Shown: positions 32,268 to 42,400, counted from the stretch's first letter. The stretch: 64,000 bases of DNA from Ilumatobacteraceae bacterium (GCA_025463265.1 JAOBWH010000173.1:23166-87165), one strand, 5' to 3'. Notes: generated from the sequence alone by a model not told the origin. Made by a program: numbers and translations.

Positions 32268-33614
32268 TCAGGCGTTCTTGGGGAGCTCGCTGAACGGGAC
32301 GTTCTTGGTGTCGCCCGGCTCCTTGGGGAGGCCGAGGACGCGCTCGCCGATGATGTTGCGCTGGATCTGGTCGGTGCCGCCGTAGATGGGCGGGGCCTGG
32401 GCGTAGAGCGCAGTGGTGGTGACGGCCGTGAGGAACGGGTTGCCCGTGACCTCGTTGAGGACCTTCTGGTCGCCGGGCTCGTAGGCGTGGAGCATGCCCG
32501 CCGGGCCCACGATCTGGAGGCCGAGGTCGCGCTGGAGCCGCATGATGTTGGACATGCCGAGCTTCGAGATGTTGCCGATGCCGGGGATGTCCCGGCCGGC
32601 GGCCCGGGCGGCCTTGGAGCGCTCGGCGCTGTAGCGGCCGATCTCGCCCAGCGTGTAGAGCTGGGCCAGGCCCTGGCGGACCGTGGGGTCGTCGATGCAG
32701 CCGTAGTGCTTGGCCATCCCGACAAGCATGGCGGCGCTGCCGGCATCGTTCTGCTTCTTGGCCGGCTTGGCGTCGGCGGTGGGCGCCGCGGTCTTGGACG
32801 CCTTCGGGGCGGGGGCGAAGTCGCCGGCCCGCTTCTCGAGGTGGCCGGCGATGGTGCCGGGGGTCGCCGCACCGGCGCCGCCGCTGCCGCCGCCGGCGCC
32901 GAGGCCGGCGCGCTCGTGGCCGAGGGTGCTGTTGGCCACGGCCCAGCCGTTGTTGAGGTCGCCGATGATGTTGGCGTGCGGGACCCGCGCCTCGTCGAGG
33001 AAGGTCTCGTTGAACATGGCGTGGCCGGTCATCTCCCGCAGCGGGCGGACCTCGATGCCGGGCTGGACCATGTCGATGCCGAAGTAGGTGATGCCCTGGT
33101 GCTTGGGCAGGTCCGGGGCGGTGCGGGCGATGAGCATGCCGATGTCCGCGGTCTGGCCGAGGGAGGTCCAGACCTTCTGGCCGGTGACGATCCACTCGTC
33201 GCCGTCGCGCACGGCCTTGCAGGTGAGCCCGGCGAGGTCGGAACCGGCACCCGGCTCGCTGAAGAGCTGGCACCAGGCCTTCTGGCCGGTGACGATGTCA
33301 CGGACCATGGTGTCGATCTGCTCCTGCGTGCCGTGATCGGCGATGGTCGGCGCGGCGAGGAGGAGGCCGAGGCCGGCGGGGGCGCCGAGGGCGCCGTACG
33401 CCGAGATCGCCTTCTGCACCTGGACGCCCACGCTGCGGGCCAGGCCCTTGCCGTAGGCGTTCGTGGGCAGGGTCGGTGCGGCCCAGCCCGACAGGCCGAG
33501 CAGCTCCCACCACTGGGCGACCGTGAGGTCCGGGTCCCAGTTCTCGTCGAGCCAGGACTGGAGCTCGTCGAGGGTGTCCTCGCTCGTGGCGGCGGCGGCG
33601 ATCGTGTCGGTCAT
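32268..33614 (-). CDS. Acyl-CoA dehydrogenase with Gly- and Lys/Pro-rich insertion
   Basis: 448 residues. The acyl-CoA dehydrogenase layout is clear: QLFSEPGAGSDLAGL, then GQKVWTSLGQTADIGMLIART (about 117-165), the LGHERAG turn near 231-237 and the FAD-binding YGGTDQIQRNIIGERVLGLPK near the end. Two oddities: a Gly-rich then Ala/Lys/Pro-rich stretch (about 239-290) splits domain 3, and the common IYEGT glutamate is Gly (IYGGT). Catalytic-base placement must therefore differ, or the protein needs a partner. AGGGGA precedes the ATG. The divergent alpha/beta hydrolase gene shares the operator at 33685. Confidence 0.88.
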   Translation of the reverse strand: MTDTIAAAATSEDTLDELQSWLDENWDPDLTVAQWWELLGLSGWAAPTLPTNAYGKGLARSVGVQVQKAISAYGALGAPAGLGLLLAAPTIADHGTQEQIDTMVRDIVTGQKAWCQLFSEPGAGSDLAGLTCKAVRDGDEWIVTGQKVWTSLGQTADIGMLIARTAPDLPKHQGITYFGIDMVQPGIEVRPLREMTGHAMFNETFLDEARVPHANIIGDLNNGWAVANSTLGHERAGLGAGGGSGGAGAATPGTIAGHLEKRAGDFAPAPKASKTAAPTADAKPAKKQNDAGSAAMLVGMAKHYGCIDDPTVRQGLAQLYTLGEIGRYSAERSKAARAAGRDIPGIGNISKLGMSNIMRLQRDLGLQIVGPAGMLHAYEPGDQKVLNEVTGNPFLTAVTTTALYAQAPPIYGGTDQIQRNIIGERVLGLPKEPGDTKNVPFSELPKNA

Positions 33615-33684
33615 CGGTGCTTCCCCTGGTGCGCAATGGTGCGTGGCCGTGCGTGGCGCCCGTCGGCGCCGGTCCGCGAACGGT

Positions 33685-33704
33685 ACTTGACCGTCGGGTC
33701 AAGT
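33685..33704. promoter_or_regulatory. Inverted repeat between dehydrogenase and hydrolase genes
   Basis: ACTTGACC and GGTCAAGT form a perfect 8-bp inverted repeat around GTCG, between divergent genes. It resembles a TetR-type operator. The half-sites share TGAC/GTCA with the CTGACGG palindromes elsewhere in the window, but the spacing differs by one base, so a different regulator is likely. Confidence 0.55.
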
Positions 33705-33768
33705 TTCCATCCAGGGCGCGGTGCGGCACCGAACTCAGGCGATGCCGTCCGTTGCCGATGGAACCTCC

Positions 33769-34665
33769 ATGCCCCGCCCGACCGCCGACGACCTCGGTGA
33801 TGTCGATCTGTCGCCCGACGAGGCCGCCGCACGCGGCGCGCCGTGGCTGCCGCCGGGTCGGGAGGTCGAGCTCCCGGGGCTGGGAACCACGTTCGTGCGC
33901 GACAGCGGCGGACCGGCCGGGGCGCCGGTGGTCCTGCTCCTGCACGGCTGGGCCGTCACCGCGGACCTCAACTTCTTCACGGCCTACCCGATGCTCGCCG
34001 AGCGCGCCCGGGTCATCGCCCTCGACCACCGGGGCCACGGCCGGGGCATCCGCCCTCCCGGTGGGATCGTCCGGCTCCCCGACTGCGCCGACGACGCCGT
34101 CGCCGTCCTCGACGCCCTCGGCATCGACCGGGCCGTGGTCCTCGGCTACTCCATGGGCGGTGCCATCGCCCAGCTGGTGTGGCACCGCCACCCGGAGCGC
34201 GTCGCCGGCCTGGTCCTGGGGTCGACGGCCCGCCACTTCCAGGGCGGGCCCATCACGGACCTCTGGTACCGGAGCTACACGCCCCTCGCCCACGCCGCCC
34301 ACCGCGTGAACGGCCCCGCCGACGCCCTGGTCCGGTGGCGCGTCGACCGTCGCGTGCGCGACGCCGCCCGAGGGGCCTGGATGCGCTCCGAGCTCGAGCA
34401 GGTGAGCCCGGCCGGCCTCCTCAGCTCGATGCGCTCCCTCGGCCGCTTCCGCTCGAACGGCTGGATCGGCTCGGTCACGGTCCCCACGTCCGTGATCGTG
34501 ACGACGAAGGACCGCACCGTCCCACCCCGCCGCCAACGAGGCCTCGCCGCCGCCATCGAGGGCTCGGCACGGTTCGAGGTCCCGGGCCCCCACGACTCGA
34601 TCGTGTCGAACGCCCCCGACTACCTCCCCCAGCTCGCCCTCGCGATGGACCACGCCGCGCCCTGA
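33769..34665 (+). CDS. Alpha/beta hydrolase
   Basis: 298 residues from ATG 33769; ATG 33742 and GTG 33721 are in frame and possible. The alpha/beta-hydrolase fold is complete: LLLHGWAVTADLNFF with the oxyanion strand, LDHRGHGRG, the nucleophile elbow GYSMGG, a late Asp in TTKDRTVPP and His in PGPHDSIVSN. It hydrolyses an ester, lactone or C-C bond; substrate unknown. It is divergent from the acyl-CoA dehydrogenase gene and lies 65 nt upstream of the KAS III gene, so it may be co-expressed with either. Confidence 0.85.
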   Translation: MPRPTADDLGDVDLSPDEAAARGAPWLPPGREVELPGLGTTFVRDSGGPAGAPVVLLLHGWAVTADLNFFTAYPMLAERARVIALDHRGHGRGIRPPGGIVRLPDCADDAVAVLDALGIDRAVVLGYSMGGAIAQLVWHRHPERVAGLVLGSTARHFQGGPITDLWYRSYTPLAHAAHRVNGPADALVRWRVDRRVRDAARGAWMRSELEQVSPAGLLSSMRSLGRFRSNGWIGSVTVPTSVIVTTKDRTVPPRRQRGLAAAIEGSARFEVPGPHDSIVSNAPDYLPQLALAMDHAAP

Positions 34666-34681
34666 CCTGGCCGGATGCCAG

Positions 34682-34702
34682 CCCCGGACCGGGGTGTAGA
34701 CT
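34682..34702 (+). promoter_or_regulatory. Promoter region of the KAS III operon
   Basis: CCCCGG-A-CCGGGG (34682-34694) is a perfect short palindrome, followed by TAGACT (34697-34702), a good -10 box 28 nt before the KAS III ATG. The palindrome could be an operator or the end of the hydrolase transcript. Confidence 0.4.
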
Positions 34703-34730
34703 GCCCTTTGACGAGGGGCTGGAGTGCGTC

Positions 34731-35711
34731 ATGTCGGAAGCACGGGTCATGCCAGACAGGCAACGGGTGTTCTTGAGCGGCTGGGCCTCGTACCACCCTG
34801 AAGGCGCGCTCACCAACGATGACCTGGTGGAGCGGCTCGACACCACCAAGGAGTGGCTCGAGACCCACATCGGGATCGACGAGCGGCGCAAGGCGGCACC
34901 CGACGAGTCCATCGCCCAGATGGGGGCCATCGCCGCCCTCGGCGCCATCGAGTGCGCCGGCATCGAGGTCGGGGACCTGGACCTGCTCATCGGGGCCACC
35001 TCCTACGACGACTTCATGCTCCCGGCCGCCGCCGCCCGCATCGGCGACGTCATCGGCTCGCAGGCCCACGCCTTCGACGTGAAGGCCGCGTGCTCGGGGT
35101 GGATGGTCGGGCTCGACGTGGCCGAGTCGTTCCTCACCACCGGCAAGGCCACCCGGGTCCTGGTGTCCGCCGCCGAGAAGTCCGACCTCGGCGTCGACCC
35201 CACCGACCGCACCAGCCTCCCGTTCTTCGGCGACGCCGCCGTGGGCGCCATCGTCCAGCTCGATCGACCGTCCGTGGGCATGGAGCTCCTCGACATCCGC
35301 CGGGCGTCGGACAACGCCATGCACGGCGCGGTCGAGATCCCCTACGGCGGGTGGTTCCGCATGGACGCCACCCGCACCCGCATCTGGGTCGAGGCCGCCA
35401 TCGCCAAGATGAGCCAGGAGATCCTCGACCACGCCGGGATCAACGCCGGCGACATCCGGGTGCTCGTCTGCCACCAGGCCAACCTGCGGCTCATCGAGCG
35501 CATCGCCTCGGACCTGGGCGTCCCGCCGGAGCGGCACTGGCACAACGTCCGCTGGGCCGGCAACACCGCAGCGGCCGGGGCGCCCAGCGCGCTCGTCGAC
35601 GGGCTGAGCCGCGAGCAGGGCGACCTGGAGGACGGCGACCTGATCCTCATGGTCACGGTCGGCGCCGGGCTCAACGTCATCGGGGCCCTGCTCCGCTGGG
35701 TGACCGACTGA
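34731..35711 (+). CDS. 3-oxoacyl-ACP synthase III-like condensing enzyme (KAS III)
   Basis: 326 residues with GGAG 6 nt before the ATG. The thiolase-fold triad is intact: Cys121 in KAACSGW, His248 in CHQANLR and Asn278 in WAGNTAAAG. Such enzymes condense an acyl-CoA starter with malonyl-ACP, or make other acyl thioesters or esters. The conserved ALVDG near 290 fits FabH-like proteins. No other fatty-acid synthase gene is adjacent, so it is probably a dedicated enzyme rather than the housekeeping FabH. It ends 2 nt before the tandem acyltransferase gene and leads that operon, which suggests that it prepares the acyl donor. Confidence 0.87.
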   Translation: MSEARVMPDRQRVFLSGWASYHPEGALTNDDLVERLDTTKEWLETHIGIDERRKAAPDESIAQMGAIAALGAIECAGIEVGDLDLLIGATSYDDFMLPAAAARIGDVIGSQAHAFDVKAACSGWMVGLDVAESFLTTGKATRVLVSAAEKSDLGVDPTDRTSLPFFGDAAVGAIVQLDRPSVGMELLDIRRASDNAMHGAVEIPYGGWFRMDATRTRIWVEAAIAKMSQEILDHAGINAGDIRVLVCHQANLRLIERIASDLGVPPERHWHNVRWAGNTAAAGAPSALVDGLSREQGDLEDGDLILMVTVGAGLNVIGALLRWVTD

Positions 35712-35713
35712 CC

Positions 35714-38245
35714 GTGGTCGACATCGTTTCGGAAACGGACTCGGCGCGGGCCGGGAGGCCGTCGCGCCGCCGGCCCCGCCCCAAGGGGCGGGCTCCGCTG
35801 CGGCTCCCCCGCGTGCCCGGGCTCGACGGGCTCCGGCTCCTCGGCGCCCTGGCCGTCGTCGTGTACCACACGATGGGCGCCGTGCTCGGGGCCAACCCGA
35901 GCGCCGGGGTGATCCTCCCGCCCTTCGCCTTCACGTTCTTCATCATCTCGGGCTTCGTGATCTACCGGCCGTTCGCGACGGCCCACCTGAACCGGCAGAA
36001 GATGCCCAGCACCCGGAGGTACCTCACCGGCCGGGCGCTGCGGGTCCTCCCCCTCTGGTGGGTGGCGCTCGGCGTGTACCTGCTGGTCAACGGCACCGGC
36101 CGGCTCGACACGCCGCTCGACTGGGTCGCCACCTTCAGCCTGCTGCAGTTCGCCATCCCCGACATCCGCTTCGCCGTCATCGGGCCGGCCTGGGCGCTGT
36201 CGGTGGAGTGGATCTTCTACCTGACCGCCCCCTTCCTCGCTTCGGGGCTGCGCTCGGCCAACCGGCGGCTGCTGCCCCGCACGGACCCGTTCCACGTCCA
36301 GCTCGCCGTGCTGATCCCGCTCGCCGTGGCCACCGCGGTCATCGCACCGGTGCGTCCGTTCGTGGCGATCATCGTCGGCATGCTGCTGGCCGTCACCGAC
36401 GTGCGCCGGCACCTCACCGGCACCGTGCCGTCGTGGCTGCAAGCGCTGAAGGCGCCGGGCCTGTCGCTCGTGGTCACGGCCATCGCGTGGGTCATCCTCA
36501 TCGACTACCCGTACAAGCCCGGCCTGTCGGTCCAGTGGGTGGAGCAGGACCCGCTGGTGGTGCTGATCTGGCTCGCGGTCGCCGCCTGCTGGTTCGCCAC
36601 CGTCGCGTTCCGCGAGCCCGACGGCATCATCACGAGGCGGCTGGACTCGCCCGTCGCCGTGCGGCTCGCGCTGCTCAGCTTCGGGCTGTACCTGTGGCAC
36701 GACCTCGTCCTCCAGCAGACGATCGAGCACCTGGGCGTCGACGCCCACCTTGGGGCGGCGATGTACCTCACGCTCGTGGGGGCGTTCACCATCGCCGCGC
36801 TCACCTTCTTCACCATCGAGCGGCCGCTCATGTTGATCCGGGCCCGCATCGTCCCCCCGCCTCCCCTGCCGCAGAAACGGGTGCGGGAGGCCGCGGTCGG
36901 AGCAGGGGCTGAGGTGCTCGACGAGCCCGCCGCCACCCCCGCCACCCCCGCCGACGTGTCGGCCGCCCGCGCCGCCGTGGCCACCACGCCGTCGCTCGAG
37001 CCCCTGCCCGCCACCGTGGCGGCGGAGGTGGAGCACGAGCGCCTCGAGCACCTGCCGGCCGACGAGCGGCCGGACCGGGCATCGTCGCCGGGGCGCGGCT
37101 GGATCACCTCCATCGACGGCCTGCGCGTCATCGCGGCGGTGTGCGTGATCACGTTCCACGTCTGCGCCGAGCAACGGGTGCCGATGGCGTGGGCCACTGG
37201 CATGGCCGCCCTGTTCATCCCGGCCTGGTCGTCGTTCTTCGTGGTGTCGGGCTACGTGCTGTACCGGCCGTGGGCCATGGCCCACGCCCGCATGGCGCTC
37301 GGCGACGGCATCGCCCCGGCCAAGGCGCCCGACGGCGGCATCGGCACGTTCTGGCTGCGCCGCATCCTGCGCGTCTACCCCGTGTACTGGGTGGTCCAGG
37401 GCGTCGCCATGGCCATCAGCGGCACCGGCGACGTCCACGGCCTGGCGGACTGGTTCCAGATCATCACGCTGTTCCCGCTGCCGAACTTCGACGTGATCAT
37501 CCACCACGGCCTCGGCGTCATCGTGTGGACCATGGTCGTGGAGCTGGCGTACTACACGGTCCTCCCGTTCATCGCCCGGGGGATCACCGCCCTCGTCAAG
37601 CGCGGGAGCCCCTACGCCGTGGCCCAGGGCGTCCCGCTCGGCATCCTCTTCGGCGCCTGCGTGTACCTCGGGTCCACCAGCGCCCGGGTCCTCTGCGTCG
37701 CCGCCTGCATCGTCGTCGGCATGGGGATCGCCGCCATCGACGGCTGGCAGCGCACGCTGCGGCGGTGGGTGCCGGGCGTCCGGGTCCTGTCCCGCAACCC
37801 GATCATCATCGTCCCGGTCCTCATCGGCGCCTGGGCCCTCGGCTCCTGGGTGGCGAAGGACGACGACCCCGAGTTCCTGTTCCGCAGCTACCTGCCCGTG
37901 CACCTCGGCGCCATGGTCGTCGTGTCCACGGTGATGTTCCTCCCCGCCGTGTTCGGGTCGGCCAAGGGCGGCTACCGCCGGTTCCTGTCGTCGACGCCCA
38001 TGCGGGTGCTCGGCCCGCTCACGTTCGGCATCTACCTCTGGCACTACCCGATCATCCGGTGGACCACCGAGCGCATCGACCTGCCGCTCGCCGCCCTGTG
38101 GATCTGGGTGGTGGTGTCGGCGCCGGTCCTGGCCCTCTTCACCTACCGGTTGGTGGAGCAGCCGATGGAGAAGGTCCGTCACCGCTACTTTGGCCGCACG
38201 TCGGCGGCCGCGCCGTCCCCTGCCCCCGAACGGAGCCACGCGTGA
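35714..38245 (+). CDS. Tandem double AT3 membrane acyltransferase
   Basis: 843 residues holding two complete acyltransferase-3 domains in one chain. Domain 1 (about 35-385) has RX10H at Arg41/His52 in GLDGLRLLGALAVVVYHT, then FFIISGFVIYRPF and the late helix GLYLWHD. A hydrophilic Ala/Pro/Glu-rich linker (about 390-465) follows. Domain 2 (466-830) repeats the plan with Arg471/His482, FFVVSGYVLYRPW and FGIYLWHYPII. Each domain has about ten helices, so the chain may cross the membrane twenty times. AT3 enzymes O-acylate sugars or lipids of the envelope. GTG 35714 lies 2 nt after the KAS III stop, and the end overlaps the next gene as GTGA. Confidence 0.88.
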   Translation: MVDIVSETDSARAGRPSRRRPRPKGRAPLRLPRVPGLDGLRLLGALAVVVYHTMGAVLGANPSAGVILPPFAFTFFIISGFVIYRPFATAHLNRQKMPSTRRYLTGRALRVLPLWWVALGVYLLVNGTGRLDTPLDWVATFSLLQFAIPDIRFAVIGPAWALSVEWIFYLTAPFLASGLRSANRRLLPRTDPFHVQLAVLIPLAVATAVIAPVRPFVAIIVGMLLAVTDVRRHLTGTVPSWLQALKAPGLSLVVTAIAWVILIDYPYKPGLSVQWVEQDPLVVLIWLAVAACWFATVAFREPDGIITRRLDSPVAVRLALLSFGLYLWHDLVLQQTIEHLGVDAHLGAAMYLTLVGAFTIAALTFFTIERPLMLIRARIVPPPPLPQKRVREAAVGAGAEVLDEPAATPATPADVSAARAAVATTPSLEPLPATVAAEVEHERLEHLPADERPDRASSPGRGWITSIDGLRVIAAVCVITFHVCAEQRVPMAWATGMAALFIPAWSSFFVVSGYVLYRPWAMAHARMALGDGIAPAKAPDGGIGTFWLRRILRVYPVYWVVQGVAMAISGTGDVHGLADWFQIITLFPLPNFDVIIHHGLGVIVWTMVVELAYYTVLPFIARGITALVKRGSPYAVAQGVPLGILFGACVYLGSTSARVLCVAACIVVGMGIAAIDGWQRTLRRWVPGVRVLSRNPIIIVPVLIGAWALGSWVAKDDDPEFLFRSYLPVHLGAMVVVSTVMFLPAVFGSAKGGYRRFLSSTPMRVLGPLTFGIYLWHYPIIRWTTERIDLPLAALWIWVVVSAPVLALFTYRLVEQPMEKVRHRYFGRTSAAAPSPAPERSHA

Positions 38246-39459
38246 CGGAACCCACCGCCGAGCGGGTCCAGCGCAAGACCCAGGCGATGCGCTACGTCGC
38301 GTCGCTCGACGGCCTGCGCGCCCTGGCTGCCCTCGGCGTGGTGATCATCCACACCGAGAGCGAGGCCAACGCCTCCATCCCCGTCTACGTGGTCACCGGC
38401 ACCATCACCGGCCCGTTCTTCATGCTGTTCTTCGCCATCTCCGGCTTCGTGCTGTACCGGGGCTGGGCACGCCGCCACCTGGCGATGGGCGTCCGCCGGG
38501 ACCCGAACGCGCCGAAGGCCGCGCCCAAGGTCGCCGACGGCGGCGCCGACGGACGCACGGCGAAGTACCTGCTCCGGCGGCTCATCCGCATCTACCCCCT
38601 CTACTGGGTGGTGGCCACCGCGGCGCTGCTGGTGTCGGACAACACCGGCAAGGAGCACTCGGTCATGGACCTGGTGCAGGTGTACCTGCTGCTGCCGTTC
38701 CCGAACACCAACGCCCTCGTGGAGCTCGGCCTGGGCATCGTGGTGTGGACGCTGATCATCGACATCGTCTTCTACGCCTACGTCGCGCTCCACGGGATGG
38801 TGATGACCAAGGTCATCAAGGCCACCCGCAAGCGCCACACCCCGTTCTCCGTCGAGAGCGCCGTGCTCATCACGATGGGCGCGGTCATCTTGTTCGCCGC
38901 CCTGTTCGTTCCGGCACCGCTGTCCGCGCTCGTGTGCCTGCCGATGGGCATGTACTTCGCGGTCATCGAAGCCCGCCAGGACCAGCTCGGCCACCTCCTG
39001 TCGGGGGTGGAGTCGATGGTCAAGGCCTGGCCGGTGTGGATCATCATGTTCGTGGTCCTGGCCCCGCTCGTGGACCTGATCGCGATCGAAGCCGAGAACT
39101 ACGGCGAGTTCCTCTCGGCCAAGCCGGGGATCCACATGCTCCTCGTCCTCGTCGGCTCGTGGTTGCTGATCCACGTGCTCTGGGCGCCGCCGCAGTGGCC
39201 GGTCCCCCGCTTCTTCCGGTCGCCGTTCATGCGGACGGCCGGCCTGCTCACCTACGGCACGTACCTCTGGCACCCGGTGATCCTGATCCTGCTGGACCAG
39301 AACCTGCCCGACGGCTCGCTGCCCGTGTACCTGGTCATCACCGTGTTCGGGTCGGTCGCCCTCGCGAGCATCACCTACGTCTTGGTCGAGCGCCCGCTCG
39401 GCCGGATCCGCGGTGACATGCGCAAGGTCGAGACCGACGTGGTCACGAACACGACATGA
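38242..39459 (+). CDS. AT3 membrane acyltransferase
   Basis: 405 residues. RX10H at Arg26/His37 in SLDGLRALAALGVVIIHT, FFAISGFVLYRGW, RLIRIYPLYWVVA and the last-helix signature GTYLWHPVILI identify an acyltransferase-3 protein with about ten membrane helices. It resembles domain 2 of the preceding gene more than domain 1 by eye, so the set probably grew by duplication. It overlaps both neighbours by 4 nt (GTGA before, ATGA after), which points to coupled translation and fixed stoichiometry. Acceptor and acyl chain are unknown. Confidence 0.9.
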   Translation: MTEPTAERVQRKTQAMRYVASLDGLRALAALGVVIIHTESEANASIPVYVVTGTITGPFFMLFFAISGFVLYRGWARRHLAMGVRRDPNAPKAAPKVADGGADGRTAKYLLRRLIRIYPLYWVVATAALLVSDNTGKEHSVMDLVQVYLLLPFPNTNALVELGLGIVVWTLIIDIVFYAYVALHGMVMTKVIKATRKRHTPFSVESAVLITMGAVILFAALFVPAPLSALVCLPMGMYFAVIEARQDQLGHLLSGVESMVKAWPVWIIMFVVLAPLVDLIAIEAENYGEFLSAKPGIHMLLVLVGSWLLIHVLWAPPQWPVPRFFRSPFMRTAGLLTYGTYLWHPVILILLDQNLPDGSLPVYLVITVFGSVALASITYVLVERPLGRIRGDMRKVETDVVTNTT

Positions 39460-42400
39460 CCGACGGCCACCACATCAGCGACGACGCCGACGTCCACGAC
39501 GAGCGCATCACCGGGCCGGCGAACCCCGACGGTCCCGTCGACCAGCACGGCGCCATCTCCGCCGGCGCCTGGGCGCAGCCGCTGACGGGCTTCCGCGGCG
39601 GTGCCGCGGTCGTGGTCGTCATCGGCCACACGTTCTTCGCCACCCGGATGTTCCCGTTCACCGGGGTCATCCACTTCATCAGCGTCATCGTGCCGATCTT
39701 CTTCGTGGTGTCGGCCTACGCCCTGTACCGGCCGTTCATCGTCGCCCAGGTGGCGCGCGAGGAGCAGCCGTCGCACGGTGCGTTCTGGTGGCGCCGGTTC
39801 CTGCGCATCTACCCGCTGTACTTCGTGGCGCTGAGCTTCTACCTGGTCCTGCTGCCAGGCGTCCGACCGCAGAGCGGGCGGGTCATCGACTACCTGAAGC
39901 TCTACGGCTTCCTGCAGATCTACGACCCCGACCTGGTCCGCTTCAGCGGCATCCCGGCGGCGTGGTTCCTCTGCGACGAGGTCGTCTTCTACCTGATGAT
40001 CCCGGCCATCGCCCTGTTCGCCCGCTGGCTGGCCGTCCGCCTGGCGGGGCCCCGCAAGGCCCGCCGGCCGTCCGAGGTGCTGCGGGCCCACACCCTCATC
40101 GCCTGCGGGATGATCATCATCGGCCAGGCCTCCCGGACGTGGCTGCTGCTCATCGACTACCCGGGCGCCACCTCGCTGCCGTGCTCGAACCTCGACTACT
40201 ACGGGTTCGGCATCCTGCTCGCGGTCGCCAGCCTCCGGGAGCACAACGGGCTCGCCATCCCCCGACCGGTCGACTGGATCCGCCGGCGCTGGTGGTTCGC
40301 CATGGCCGTGCTGGCCGTCGGCATCGTGGCCATGAACCTCGTGGCGAACGTGGCCGGCACCACCCAGTCCGGCTGGGAGGACGTGCAGCGCTACGGCGTG
40401 TACTCCGTCATGGTCGTCCCCTTCATGATCGTGATGGTCCTGGGCTTCCAGGACCGGGGCTACAACAAGTGGTTCTCGTCGGCTCGCTGGGGCTTCCTCG
40501 CCCTGCTCTCGCTCCACGTCTACCTCTGGCACCAGCTGATCCTGGGCGGCATCGACAAGTACTGGTTCAACGTGGCCTCGGTGCGCATCGGACCCCGGCT
40601 CACCACCGGCATCGTGATGTGCGTGCTCGCCGCCGGGCTGACCATCGCCTGGTCGGCGGTGCTGCGGCCCATCCTCGACCAGCCCGGCGATCGGTGGAGC
40701 AGGCTCGTCCCCCGTCCGGCCGATGCCGGCCCCCACCCGCGCTGGATGCGCCCGGCCGTGCTCGGCACGGCGCTGGTGCTGCTGGTGGGCGGCATCGCCG
40801 TGTCGCTCGAGTTCGGCGGCTCGCCGATGAAGGCGCACGGCGGCGTCGAGCTCATCGCCGTCACCTCGGCCCGACCCGGCGACGAGATCGTCGCCAGCAG
40901 GGACGGGGGCGGCAAGGGTGCGACGGGCACGGTCGACGAGCGGGGCACGGTCGTCCTGCGGGACCTCGCGGCGGGCCAGTACACGGTGCGCCAGGAGCGC
41001 GGCGACCGTGTGATCGTCGAGCGGTCCGCCACCGTCCTGGGTGTCGACGACCACCCCGATCCGTCGTTCTACGAGGGCCGCAGCCTGCACGCCGGCCTCA
41101 ACCAGATCACGACGCGGGACGGCACGGAGCTGTCCGCGTTCGTCACCCTTCCGGGCCCCGCCGCCGAAGGGCCCTACCCCACCGTCGTCGAGTACTCCGG
41201 CTACCAGATCGCCGACAAGAAGGTCACCCAGCCGGCCACCGCCGTCGCCCGGGCGCTGGGCTACGCCACCGTCGGCGTCAACGTCCGCGGCTCGGGCTGT
41301 TCGGGCGGCGCCTTCGAGATGCTGAGCGACACCCAGGCCGCCGACGGCTACGACGTCATCGAGACCGTGGCCCGCCAGGACTGGGTGCAGGGCGGCAGCG
41401 TCGGCCTCGTCGGCTTCTCGTACGGCGGGCTCGGCGCCCTGGAGGTGGCCTCCACCGCACCGCCCTCGCTCAACAGCGTGGTGGCGCTCAGCGTGTACGC
41501 CGACGCGTACGACGCCATCCACCCCGGCGGCATCGCCAACTCGGGCTTCCCGGTGGGCTGGATGCAGGACCTCGGCTCCGACGCCGCCCCGGCCGGCGCC
41601 CCGTGGATCGCCCAGCGCATCGCGGATGGCGACAAGGCCTGCGAGCGCAACCAGCTCCTCCACGGCCAGAAGACCGACCTGGTGGCGCGCTACACGGGCG
41701 ACGTGCCCAAGGACCGGCGGTTCGACCCGCTGTCGCCCTCGGTGTGGGCGCCGAAGGTGAAGGTGCCGGTCTTCCTCGCATCGCAGCTCCAGGACGCCAC
41801 CATCGGCACCGACCTCGCCGACATCTTCGACCAGTTCACCAGCGCCCCGGTGACCAAGATGGTCCTCACCAACGGCACCCACGGCGACGCGGTCGCGCCG
41901 CAGATCCTGCGCCGCATGGACCAGTTCCTGTCGCTGTACGCGGCCGACGAGGTGCCCGACGCGTTCGACACCCGGGACCTGCTCGAGAAGACCCGGCCCG
42001 AGGTCGACCCGAAGCTGGTGCCCGACGGCCCGGACCTGCCCATCGCCCTGGACGAGGACCGGAGCGTGGAGGAGGCCCGGACGGCCTACGAGGCCGGGCC
42101 CGACGTCGAGATCCTGTTCGAGTCCGGCAACGGCGGGCGACCCGGGGCCGCCGCCGCATCGACCTCCCTCACCTTCGAGACCTGGCCCCCGCCCGCCGCC
42201 GACGCCGTGCCCTGGTACCTGGCGTCCGGCGGCCAGCTCGCAGCCGCAGCGAGCGAGACCACCTCGTCCGCCCAGTTCACCACCGACCCCACCACCAGCG
42301 GCGTGGCGTACAACATCGAGGGAAGCGACCTCGCCACCAACGCCTTCTCGGGCTGGACCCAACCTGACGCCGAGCACGCCGCCTCCTGGATCACCGAGCC

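Noticed and set aside
35726..35738. CGTTTC-G-GAAACG palindrome at the start of the double AT3 gene
   Set aside because: It lies inside the coding start of a gene within an operon and has no nearby -10 box; probably chance.
35342..38239. Minus-strand open frame of 965 codons opposite the double AT3 gene
   Set aside because: Low-complexity Asp/Glu/Arg/His-rich sequence; the plus strand has clear membrane domains.
34853..38245. Longer readings that start inside the KAS III gene and enter the double AT3 gene
   Set aside because: The part before 35714 is an Arg/Pro/His-rich shadow of the KAS III frame; GTG 35714 fits the 2-nt junction.
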